From NCBI RefSeq assembly GCF_002086115.1, contig NZ_MVHJ01000023.1:18165-82164 (forward strand): a stretch of DNA of 64,000 nt, given 5' to 3'. Source of the DNA: Mycolicibacterium bacteremicum. Lineage in GTDB: Bacteria > Actinomycetota > Actinomycetes > Mycobacteriales > Mycobacteriaceae. The position numbers and the translations under genes were made by a program. This document shows, one piece after another, positions 8,503-15,746 of this stretch. The stretch's first letter is position 1, and every line of letters starts with the position of its first letter. The notes below the pieces were generated by a model. The model searched no databases and had not been told where the DNA came from. It saw only the letters and a list, made by a program, of their open reading frames with translations.

Positions 8503-8840
8503 TCGAGCTCGTCTCAGCCGAGCGCTGCATCTCATGTGACAAGTGCATCGCGGTGTGCCCGACCAATGTCTTCGACCGGGACACCGCTGGTGTGCCGGTG
8601 ATCAGTCGACAGGATGACTGCCAGACGTGCTTCCAGTGCGAGGCCAATTGCCCCGTCGACGCGCTGTTCGTCTCCCCGTTCGTCACCCCGCAGCCCGGCG
8701 TCGACGAGGCCGATCTGGTGCGCCGCGGACTGCTGGGCAGCTACCGCGAGCGCATCGGCTGGGGCCGCGGGCGGGTGGCCGGATCCAGCACGGCGATCGG
8801 CCCGTCGCTGAAGCCCGGGACGCTGCCGCTCATCAGCTGA
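8499..8840 (+). CDS. 2x[4Fe-4S] ferredoxin-type protein, partner of the flavoprotein
   Basis: The 113-residue protein starts at GTG 8499, overlapping the flavoprotein stop. It has two cluster motifs, CISCDKCIAVCP and CQTCFQCEANCP, which is the AprB/bacterial ferredoxin pattern. A basic, Gly/Ser-rich tail of about 50 residues follows (SYRERIGWGRGRV). It probably passes electrons to or from the FAD subunit encoded just upstream. Confidence 0.88.
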   Translation: MIELVSAERCISCDKCIAVCPTNVFDRDTAGVPVISRQDDCQTCFQCEANCPVDALFVSPFVTPQPGVDEADLVRRGLLGSYRERIGWGRGRVAGSSTAIGPSLKPGTLPLIS

Positions 8841-8866
8841 CGACCAATGCACGTTCGGGCTGCTGA

Positions 8867-8900
8867 CCGTCACCGAGTGTGCGCAGATCACCGGTGACGG
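8867..8900. terminator. Possible hairpin after the ferredoxin gene
   Basis: Perfect 8-base arms CCGTCACC (8867-8874) and GGTGACGG (8893-8900) flank an 18-base loop. No T-tract follows, and the right arm lies just ahead of the next promoter, so it could equally be an operator. Confidence 0.35.
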
Positions 8901-8902
8901 AC

Positions 8903-8908
8903 TAGATT
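8903..8908 (+). promoter_or_regulatory. -10 element for a probable leaderless MFS transcript
   Basis: TAGATT sits six bases before the GTG at 8915, so transcription would begin at or next to the start codon. No Shine-Dalgarno is visible. Confidence 0.5.
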
Positions 8909-8914
8909 CCTGCC

Positions 8915-10282
8915 GTGTCAGTGCCCGCGAACCCGCCGTCGTTCCCGCGCGGTATGGCGCTGCTGGTTGCCGGCGCGCTGTTCATGGAGATCCTCGACGC
9001 GACCATTCTCGCCCCCGCGATCCCGCTGATCGCGTCCTCCTTCGGTGTCGAGGCCGTCGACGTCAACCTGGCCATCTCGGCCTACCTGGTCGCGGTGGCG
9101 GTGCTGATCCCCGCGACCGGCTGGCTGGCCGATCGGTTCGGGGTCCGCCGGGTGTTCCTGGCCGCCATCGTGGTGTTCACCCTTGCCTCCGTGGGCTGCG
9201 CTGTGAGTACCTCGCTGCCGATGCTGGTCGCGATGCGGGTGGTCCAGGGCGTGGGCGGGGCGATGATGGTCCCGGTCGGCCGGCTGGCGGTGCTGCGCAA
9301 CAGTGCCAAATCGGATCTGGTCCGGGCCATCGCGCTACTCACCTGGCCCGCGCTGGCCGCACCCGTGGTGGCCCCGGTGCTCGGCGGGGCGATCGCGACG
9401 GTCGGCAGCTGGCGGTGGATCTTCCTGATCAACATCCCGCTGGGCGTCATCGGATTCTTGTTGGCGCTCAAGCTGGTACGCGGCGGCCCGGTGCCATCGG
9501 CGCGCACCCTGGACTGGGCTGGGATGCTGCTGGTGGGCAGCGGTATCGCGGCGGGGTTGATCGCGCTGGAGAGCATCCGGGTCTCGGGCACCGACTGGCT
9601 GCTCGTCGGTGCCTGCGGTACCGCTGCGATCGTGCTGCTGGCCTCTGCACTGTGGCATCTGCTGCGTACGCCGGCACCGCTGATCCATCTGTCGGTGCTG
9701 CGGGTGCGCACGCTGCGGATCACCGTCGCCGCGGGGTCGCTGTACCGGATGGTCATCACCGCGGTGCCGTTCCTGCTGCCGCTGATGTTCGTCCTCGAAT
9801 TCGGCTGGACGCCGTTGCAGGCGGGCCTGGTGGTCGCCGCGCTGTTCATCGGCAACCTGACCATCAAGCCGGTCACCACGCCGCTGATGCGCCGCTTCGG
9901 CATCCGCACCGTGCTGATCGCCAACGGGGTCGCCTCGGTTGGGTGCTTCGGCGCGCTGGCACTGGTTGAGCCGGGCGTGCCGGTGGCGGTCATCGCCGCC
10001 GTCCTCTACCTCAGCGGGGCGCTGCGCTCGATCGGGTTCACCGCCTACAACAGCCTGGCGTTCGCCGATGTGGACGGGGACGAGCTGACCCATGCCAACA
10101 CGCTGAACGCCTCCGTGCAGGAATTGGCGGCCGGGCTCGGTATCGCGTTCGCGGCGCTGCTGGTGAGCTTGCTGGCCTCCTATCCGGTGACGTTCCTGGT
10201 GCTGGGTGGGGCACTCGCCGTGACGCTGATCGAGTCGGTGCGGCTGCCCCGGGGGGCGGGCAGGCACGTCACCGGGGGATGA
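8915..10282 (+). CDS. MFS transporter, DHA2/EmrB-QacA-type drug exporter
   Basis: The 455-residue membrane protein has at least 12 hydrophobic segments. It shows the MFS motif A variant GWLADRFGVRRVF in loop 2-3, the motif-C-like segment TWPALAAPVVAPVLGGAIA, and LDATILAPAIPLIA at the N-terminus (motif D1 of DHA2 exporters). Proton-driven export of hydrophobic compounds is the family role. It lies alone between the sulfur clusters and could export a by-product of either, but nothing in the sequence links it to them. Confidence 0.9.
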   Translation: MSVPANPPSFPRGMALLVAGALFMEILDATILAPAIPLIASSFGVEAVDVNLAISAYLVAVAVLIPATGWLADRFGVRRVFLAAIVVFTLASVGCAVSTSLPMLVAMRVVQGVGGAMMVPVGRLAVLRNSAKSDLVRAIALLTWPALAAPVVAPVLGGAIATVGSWRWIFLINIPLGVIGFLLALKLVRGGPVPSARTLDWAGMLLVGSGIAAGLIALESIRVSGTDWLLVGACGTAAIVLLASALWHLLRTPAPLIHLSVLRVRTLRITVAAGSLYRMVITAVPFLLPLMFVLEFGWTPLQAGLVVAALFIGNLTIKPVTTPLMRRFGIRTVLIANGVASVGCFGALALVEPGVPVAVIAAVLYLSGALRSIGFTAYNSLAFADVDGDELTHANTLNASVQELAAGLGIAFAALLVSLLASYPVTFLVLGGALAVTLIESVRLPRGAGRHVTGG

Positions 10283-10291
10283 GCCCAACCG

Positions 10292-10320
10292 TTGACACCG
10301 GGCGGGGCACGGCGTTTAAT
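10292..10320 (+). promoter_or_regulatory. SigA-type promoter of cysD operon
   Basis: A consensus -35 TTGACA (10292-10297) is followed after 17 bases by TTTAAT (10315-10320); TAATAC two bases further on is an alternative -10. The transcript would have a leader of about 45 bases to the cysD ATG. Confidence 0.7.
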
Positions 10321-10341
10321 ACCCAACCATGCTTGCAATTC

Positions 10342-10356
10342 TGGTCATATCTACCA
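10342..10356. promoter_or_regulatory. Candidate operator in cysD leader
   Basis: TGGT-N7-ACCA forms a short inverted repeat downstream of the expected transcription start and ahead of the ribosome-binding site. It is a reasonable site for a sulfur-responsive repressor, possibly the Rrf2 protein encoded at 19346-19816. Only the partial dyad supports this. Confidence 0.35.
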
Positions 10357-10372
10357 ACTTTATGGAGATGCG

Positions 10373-11302
10373 ATGACGGCCTCCGCCGAGCTGGACCCGG
10401 CCGCCGCCCGGTACGAGCTGAGCCATCTGCGCGCACTGGAGGCCGAGGCCATCCACATCATCCGGGAGGTCGCCGCCGAGTTCGAGAAGCCGGTGCTGCT
10501 GTTCTCCGGTGGCAAGGACTCGATCGTCATGCTGCACCTGGCCATCAAGGCGTTCGCGCCGGGCCGGTTGCCGTTCCCGGTGATGCACGTCGACACCGGC
10601 CACAACTTCGACGAGGTGCTGCAGGTCCGCGACGAACTGGTGGCCGAGCACGGGGTACGCCTGGTCGTCGCCAAGGTGCAGGACGATATCGACGCCGGCC
10701 GCGTCGTGGAGACCATCCCGTCGCGCAACCCCATGCAGACCTTCACGCTGTTACGGGCCATCCGGGAGAACAAGTTCGACGCTGCGTTCGGCGGTGCGCG
10801 CCGCGACGAGGAGAAGGCCCGGGCCAAGGAGCGGGTGTTCAGCTTCCGCGACGAGTTCGGCCAGTGGGACCCCAAGGCGCAGCGGCCCGAACTCTGGAAC
10901 CTCTACAACGGCAGGCACAAGAAGGGTGAACACATCCGTGCGTTCCCCATCTCGAACTGGACCGAGTTCGACATCTGGTCCTATATCGGGGCCGAGAAGA
11001 TCACCCTGCCGTCCATCTACTACGCGCATCAGCGGCCGGTGTTCGAGCGCGACGGGATGCTGCTGGCGGTGCACAAGTTCATGCAGCCGCGCAAGGACGA
11101 GCCGGTGATCGAGAAGACGGTGCGGTTCCGCACCGTCGGCGATGTGACGTGCACCGGGTGTGTGGAGTCGCTGGCCGGCACGGTGGCCGAGGTGATCGCC
11201 GAGACCGCGGTGTCGCGGTTGACCGAACGCGGCGCGACCCGCGCCGATGACCGGATCTCCGAGGCCGGGATGGAAGACCGCAAGCGGGAGGGCTACTTCT
11301 GA
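10373..11302 (+). CDS. cysD: Sulfate adenylyltransferase subunit 2
   Basis: The ATG at 10373 follows GGAG by five bases and gives 309 residues. The PP-loop SGGKDSIVMLHLA binds ATP; VDTGHNFDEVLQVRDEL, SRNPMQTF and GARRDEEKARAKER are diagnostic of CysD. With CysN it forms adenosine 5'-phosphosulfate from sulfate and ATP, driven by GTP hydrolysis. Its stop overlaps the cysNC start (TGATG). A strong promoter lies about 80 bases upstream. Confidence 0.97.
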   Translation: MTASAELDPAAARYELSHLRALEAEAIHIIREVAAEFEKPVLLFSGGKDSIVMLHLAIKAFAPGRLPFPVMHVDTGHNFDEVLQVRDELVAEHGVRLVVAKVQDDIDAGRVVETIPSRNPMQTFTLLRAIRENKFDAAFGGARRDEEKARAKERVFSFRDEFGQWDPKAQRPELWNLYNGRHKKGEHIRAFPISNWTEFDIWSYIGAEKITLPSIYYAHQRPVFERDGMLLAVHKFMQPRKDEPVIEKTVRFRTVGDVTCTGCVESLAGTVAEVIAETAVSRLTERGATRADDRISEAGMEDRKREGYF

Positions 11303-13152
11303 TGGCTACTTTGTTGAGAATCGCCACCGCCGGGTCCGTCGACGATGGCAAGTCCACCCTGATCGGGCGGCTGCTGTTCGATTCGAAGGCCGTCATGGAG
11401 GACCAGCTGGCCGCCGTCGAGCGGACCTCCAAGGAGCGCGGAAACGACTACACCGACCTGGCTCTGGTCACCGACGGTCTGCGCGCCGAGCGTGAGCAGG
11501 GCATCACCATCGATGTCGCCTACCGGTATTTCGCCACGGCCAAGCGCAAATTCATCATCGCCGACACCCCGGGCCACGTGCAGTACACCCGCAACATGGT
11601 CACCGGTGCCTCGACGGCGCAGCTGGTGATCGTCCTCGTCGACGCCCGCCACGGCCTGCTCGAGCAGTCCCGCAGGCACGCCTTCCTGGCCTCGCTGCTG
11701 GGCATCCAGCACATCGTGCTGGCCGTGAACAAGATGGACCTGGTCGACTGGGATGAGGAACGGTTCAACAAGATCCGTGACGACTTCCACGAGTTCGCCG
11801 CCCGGCTGGACATCCACGATGTCACCACCATCCCGCTGTCGGCGCTCAACGGTGACAACGTCGTCACCAAATCCGATGTGGCGCCCTGGTACGAGGGACC
11901 GGCGCTGCTGAGCCACCTCGAAGAGGTGTACGTCGCCGGTGACCGCAACCTGGTCGACGTGCGTTTCCCAGTGCAGTACGTCATTCGGCCGCAGACCCGT
12001 GAACATGCCGATCACCGCAGCTATGCGGGCACCGTCGCCGGTGGCGTCATGCGTGTCGGTGACGAGGTCGTGGTGTTGCCGGCCGGCAAGACCACCCGGA
12101 TCACCGAGATCGCCGGACCCTCCGGCCCGCTGGACGAGGCCTTCGCCTCGATGGCGGTCTCGATCAGCCTCGCCGACGATATCGACATCTCGCGCGGGGA
12201 CATGATCGCCCGGCCGAACAACCAGCCCGATGTCACAAGCGAATTCGATGCCACGGTGTGCTGGATGGCCGACGGCGCGGCACTGGAGCCCGGCCGCGAC
12301 TACATCATCAAGCACACCACCCGGACCACGCGGGCCCGGGTGTCCGCGCTGGACTACCGCCTCGACGTCAACACCCTGCACCGTGACAAGAGTGCAACGG
12401 CGTTGAAGCTCAACGAACTCGGGCGCGTCACGCTGCGCACCCAGGTGCCGCTGCTGCTCGACGAGTACTCGCGCAACCCGGCGACCGGTTCGTTCATCCT
12501 GATCGATCCGGACACCAATGGCACGGTCGCCGCGGGCATGGTGCGCGATACCGAGCCGGCCGCCAACCGGGCCGCCAGCCCCAACGCGGTGCGCCACCAG
12601 AATCTGGTGACCGCGGCCGACCGGTTGTCCAAGGGGTCCACGGTGTGGTTCACCGGACTCTCCGGATCCGGTAAGTCCTCGGTGGCCATGCTGGTCGAGC
12701 AGAAGCTGCTGGCCGCGGGGCGTCCCGCCTACGTCCTGGACGGGGACAACCTGCGCCACGGCCTCAACGCCGACCTGGGCTTCTCGATGGACGATCGTGC
12801 CGAGAACCTGCGCCGGCTGGCCCATATCGCGACGCTGCTGGCCGACTCCGGACAGATTGTGCTGGTGCCTGCCATCAGCCCGCTGGAGTCTCATCGGGAA
12901 CTGGCCCGCACCGTGCACACCGAGCAGGGTTTCGACTTCTACGAGGTGTTCTGCGACACCCCGCTGGAGGACTGCGAACGCCGGGACCCCAAGGGGCTCT
13001 ACGCTAAAGCTCGCCGTGGTGAAATCACCCACTTCACCGGGATCGACAGCCCCTACCAGCGGCCGAAGAACCCCGATCTGCGGTTGACGCCGGAGCAGTC
13101 GCCGGAGGAGTTGGCGCAACAGGTGATCGACCTGCTAAGCAGTCGGTCATGA
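11302..13152 (+). CDS. cysNC: Bifunctional sulfate adenylyltransferase GTPase / APS kinase
   Basis: The 616-residue fusion has an EF-Tu-like GTPase domain (residues 1 to about 430: G1 GSVDDGKSTLIG, G3 DTPGHVQYT, G4 NKMD) and a C-terminal APS kinase domain from about 445 (P-loop TGLSGSGKSSV, DGDNLRHGLN). It makes APS with CysD and phosphorylates it to PAPS for sulfation or reduction. This fused form is usual in mycobacteria. It overlaps cysD by one base and cysQ by four. Confidence 0.96.
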   Translation: MATLLRIATAGSVDDGKSTLIGRLLFDSKAVMEDQLAAVERTSKERGNDYTDLALVTDGLRAEREQGITIDVAYRYFATAKRKFIIADTPGHVQYTRNMVTGASTAQLVIVLVDARHGLLEQSRRHAFLASLLGIQHIVLAVNKMDLVDWDEERFNKIRDDFHEFAARLDIHDVTTIPLSALNGDNVVTKSDVAPWYEGPALLSHLEEVYVAGDRNLVDVRFPVQYVIRPQTREHADHRSYAGTVAGGVMRVGDEVVVLPAGKTTRITEIAGPSGPLDEAFASMAVSISLADDIDISRGDMIARPNNQPDVTSEFDATVCWMADGAALEPGRDYIIKHTTRTTRARVSALDYRLDVNTLHRDKSATALKLNELGRVTLRTQVPLLLDEYSRNPATGSFILIDPDTNGTVAAGMVRDTEPAANRAASPNAVRHQNLVTAADRLSKGSTVWFTGLSGSGKSSVAMLVEQKLLAAGRPAYVLDGDNLRHGLNADLGFSMDDRAENLRRLAHIATLLADSGQIVLVPAISPLESHRELARTVHTEQGFDFYEVFCDTPLEDCERRDPKGLYAKARRGEITHFTGIDSPYQRPKNPDLRLTPEQSPEELAQQVIDLLSSRS

Positions 13153-13883
13153 CAGATCACGAGCTGGCGGCGCGGTTGGCAACCGAGGCCGGCGAACTGT
13201 TGTTGACGGTGCGCACCGAGTTCGCCGACGCCGACGCCAAGGAACGGAAAGCGGCGGGGGACAAGCGGTCCCACGACTTCCTGATCGCGGCCCTCGCCGC
13301 GCAGCGGCCCGGTGACGCAGTGCTGTCCGAGGAGGGGGCCGACGACCTGGTGCGGCTGACCTCCGAGCGGGTGTGGATCGTCGACCCGCTGGACGGGACG
13401 CGCGAATTCTCCGAGCTGGGCCGCGAGGACTGGGCGGTGCACGTGGCCCTGTGGGAGGACGGCGAACTGGTCGCCGGAGCGGTCGCGCTACCGGCTCAGG
13501 GCGTCACTCTGGCCACGCCGGAGGTGCCGACACCGCCCGCTGCGCCCGGCCCCCCGCGGGTGGTCGTATCGCGCACCCGGCCGCCCGAGGTGGCACTCGC
13601 GGTGCGCGACGCGCTGGGCGGCACGCTGGTCGAGATGGGTTCGGCGGGAGCCAAAGTCGCCTCGGTCGTGCAAGGTATCTCCGATGTGTACGTGCACGCC
13701 GGCGGCCAGTACGAGTGGGACTCGGCGGCTCCGGTCGCGGTGGCCCGCGCCGCCGGGTTGTTCACCTCGCGCATCGACGGTTCCCCGCTGGCCTACAATC
13801 AGCGTGATGTCTCGCTACCCGACCTCATCGTGTGCCGGCCGGAGCTGGCCGAGGCGGTGCTGACGGTCACCAAGGTGGAGTGA
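13149..13883 (+). CDS. cysQ: 3'(2'),5'-bisphosphate nucleotidase, CysQ type
   Basis: The 244-residue inositol-monophosphatase-fold protein has the Mg-binding motifs LSEEGADD and WIVDPLDGTREF and the C-terminal YEWDSAAPVAVARAAG. CysQ removes the 3'-phosphate from PAP or PAPS, limiting PAPS and recycling PAP. The ATGA overlap with cysNC indicates cotranscription, matching the pathway. Its stop is one base from the convergent DinB-like gene. Confidence 0.92.
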   Translation: MTDHELAARLATEAGELLLTVRTEFADADAKERKAAGDKRSHDFLIAALAAQRPGDAVLSEEGADDLVRLTSERVWIVDPLDGTREFSELGREDWAVHVALWEDGELVAGAVALPAQGVTLATPEVPTPPAAPGPPRVVVSRTRPPEVALAVRDALGGTLVEMGSAGAKVASVVQGISDVYVHAGGQYEWDSAAPVAVARAAGLFTSRIDGSPLAYNQRDVSLPDLIVCRPELAEAVLTVTKVE

Positions 13884-13884
13884 G

Positions 13885-14346
13885 TCAGCGTCCCGTCGAT
13901 CCGTCGATGAGTTCGCGCAGGATGTCGGCATGCCCGGCGTGCCGGCCGGTCTCCTCGATCATGTGGGTCAACGCCCAGCGCACGCTCGGCGACGTCTTGC
14001 CCGGTACCGGTTCGGCGAGGTCGCTGCACCCGTCGAGCACCTCATTGGCCTGCGCCACCGTCGCCCGGTAGCGCTGCACCACGTCGGTGACCGTGTCACC
14101 GGACGCCGCGGCGAAGGTCGCCGACCAGTCGGTGACGTTGTCGCCGAGGAAGATCCACCGCTCCACCCATGTCACATGGTTCAGCAGGCCCAGCAGATTG
14201 GTACCCGATGGCACCATCGCGGTGCGCACCTGCGGTTCGGGCGCGCCGTCGACCTTGCCCGCGATGGAGGCGCGCAGGTAGTCGAGGAATCCGCGCAACA
14301 CCTCGATCTCGCTGCCGCCGGTACGCGGCGGTGGGGTGTCGGCCAT
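13885..14346 (-). CDS. DinB/DUF664-family protein
   Basis: The start at 14346 (MADTPPPRTGG) gives 153 residues. The four-helix DinB-like pattern is seen in LLGLLNHVTWVERWIF and WALTHMIEETGRHAGHADIL, the latter providing the His residues that in this superfamily bind metal or thiols such as mycothiol. No partner gene is adjacent; a thiol-transferase role is possible but unproven. Longer upstream codons in the same frame belong to the antisense of the next gene and are not coding. Confidence 0.85.
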   Translation of the reverse strand: MADTPPPRTGGSEIEVLRGFLDYLRASIAGKVDGAPEPQVRTAMVPSGTNLLGLLNHVTWVERWIFLGDNVTDWSATFAAASGDTVTDVVQRYRATVAQANEVLDGCSDLAEPVPGKTSPSVRWALTHMIEETGRHAGHADILRELIDGSTGR

Positions 14347-14387
14347 GCCCCCAGTCTGACCGACCGGAACTAGCCCGCAAGACAGTA

Positions 14388-14415
14388 TTGCCGTACCGGC
14401 AACTCTCACTAGGCT
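14388..14415 (+). promoter_or_regulatory. Promoter of leaderless cysteine hydrolase gene
   Basis: TTGCCG (14388-14393), a 16-base spacer and TAGGCT (14410-14415) end six bases before the ATG at 14422, so the mRNA probably starts at the start codon. Confidence 0.5.
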
Positions 14416-14421
14416 GAGGCC

Positions 14422-15018
14422 ATGAGCCGCCCCACCCTGCGCAATCTGGATAATCTGCCCGCCGCCGCGAGCCCGCTCAAGGATTCCGCGCTGGTGCTCG
14501 TCGACTGCCAGAACACCTACACCTATGGCGTCATGGAGCTCGACGGTGTGCAGGCCGCGCTGGATGAGACGGCCGCACTGCTCGACCGGGCGCGTGCCGC
14601 CGGCATCCCGGTGATCCACATCCAACACAACGGCGGGGTGGGCTCGCCGTACGACATCACCGCCGAGATCGGCGGCATCGTCGACTCGGTGGCCCCCCGC
14701 GAGGGCGAGCCGGTCGTGGTCAAGCAGTACCCGAACTCGTTCGTCCAGACCGATCTCGACGAGCGCCTCAAGGCGGTGGGCGCCACCAATCTGGTGCTGG
14801 CCGGGTTCATGACCCACATGTGCATCAACTCCACCGCGCGCGGCGCGTTCAACCTCGGCTACGCCCCGACCGTGGTCGCCGCGGCGACCGCGACCCGGTC
14901 GCTGCCGGGCCCGGACGGAGCAGATGTGCCCGCCGCGGCACTGCAATCGGCGAGCCTGGCCGCGCTGAACGACCTGTTCGCCGTCGTGGTCCCCGATGCT
15001 GCCGGCATACCGGGGTGA
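14422..15018 (+). CDS. Cysteine hydrolase, isochorismatase-like family
   Basis: The 198-residue protein has the Rossmann-like cysteine hydrolase pattern: catalytic D28 in LVLVDCQNTY, a downstream lysine in VVKQYPNSF, and the cysteine nucleophile in GFMTHMCINSTARGA with a preceding cis-peptide-like turn. Members hydrolyse amides such as nicotinamide, or isochorismate and biuret. Substrate is not predictable. It overlaps the possible upstream codons of the next gene, but that gene is read from 15041, after this stop. Confidence 0.88.
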   Translation: MSRPTLRNLDNLPAAASPLKDSALVLVDCQNTYTYGVMELDGVQAALDETAALLDRARAAGIPVIHIQHNGGVGSPYDITAEIGGIVDSVAPREGEPVVVKQYPNSFVQTDLDERLKAVGATNLVLAGFMTHMCINSTARGAFNLGYAPTVVAAATATRSLPGPDGADVPAAALQSASLAALNDLFAVVVPDAAGIPG

Positions 15019-15040
15019 CCCGCGCGGGGAAGAAAACACC

Positions 15041-15742
15041 GTGCGAAACCGGCCGGCACCGGACAAGCTGTTCACCGTGACCACACCCTCGACACCCTCG
15101 ACCCAGGTCTCACGCCTGCGGGAGAAACAGCGCACCGCACGCGAGGGCCTCGACGAACTGCTCGACAGCACCCCGCTGGCCACCGTGGCTCTGATCCGCG
15201 ACGGGCACCCGGTGGCGTTTCCCATCGGGTTCGCCCGCCTCGGTGACGATCTGGTGATCCACGGCTCCACCGGTTCGCCGTGGCTGCGCGCGTTGTCCGA
15301 CGGTGCGCCGGCCGCCGTCTCGGTGACGACGCTGGACGGGGTCGTGGTGGCGCGCAGCGGTTTCGAATCCTCGTTCCACTATCGCAGCGCAGCCCTGTAT
15401 GGGCGGTTCGAGCAGATCTCGGAGGAGGACAAGCCGGCCGTCCTGGAGGCACTGACCGATGCGTTCATCCCGGGCCGGGTGTCCGAGCTGCGGGCCAGCA
15501 CGCGGCGCGAGCTCGCGGCGAGTCTGGCGCTTCGCCTGTCGATCACCGCCGACAACTGGTCGCTGAAGGTCAGCGATGGCTGGCCGGAGGATCCCGAGGA
15601 GGACATCGCCGCCGGGGCGTGGGCCGGGGTGGTGCCACTGACCGTGACCTACGGCGGCCCGCAACGCGCCCCCGACTGCGATCCGGGCATCCCGGAGCCG
15701 AGGTCGGTGCAGACGATGACCGGGCCGCTGCGGCGATGGTGA
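15041..15742 (+). CDS. Pyridoxamine 5'-phosphate oxidase-like flavin-binding protein
   Basis: GTG 15041 with GGGGAAG eight bases upstream gives 233 residues; GTG 15077 is an alternative. The split-barrel pattern is TPLATVALIRDGHPVAFPIG and a GSPWLRALSDGAPAAVSV strand, as in NimA-like and heme/FMN-binding PNPOx-fold proteins; TADNWSLKVSDGWPEDPEED near the end is typical of this actinobacterial group. Function is unassigned; reduction using FMN or F420 is possible. It is convergent with the dehydrogenase gene, four bases apart. Confidence 0.8.
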   Translation: MRNRPAPDKLFTVTTPSTPSTQVSRLREKQRTAREGLDELLDSTPLATVALIRDGHPVAFPIGFARLGDDLVIHGSTGSPWLRALSDGAPAAVSVTTLDGVVVARSGFESSFHYRSAALYGRFEQISEEDKPAVLEALTDAFIPGRVSELRASTRRELAASLALRLSITADNWSLKVSDGWPEDPEEDIAAGAWAGVVPLTVTYGGPQRAPDCDPGIPEPRSVQTMTGPLRRW

Positions 15743-15746
15743 TCGG

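Noticed and set aside
10321..10372. SAM or other riboswitch upstream of cysD
   Set aside because: Only about 50 bases lie between promoter and start codon, too few for a known sulfur riboswitch, and no characteristic fold is seen.
11293..13119. 608-codon minus-strand frame opposite cysNC
   Set aside because: Antisense to a gene with complete GTPase and kinase motifs.
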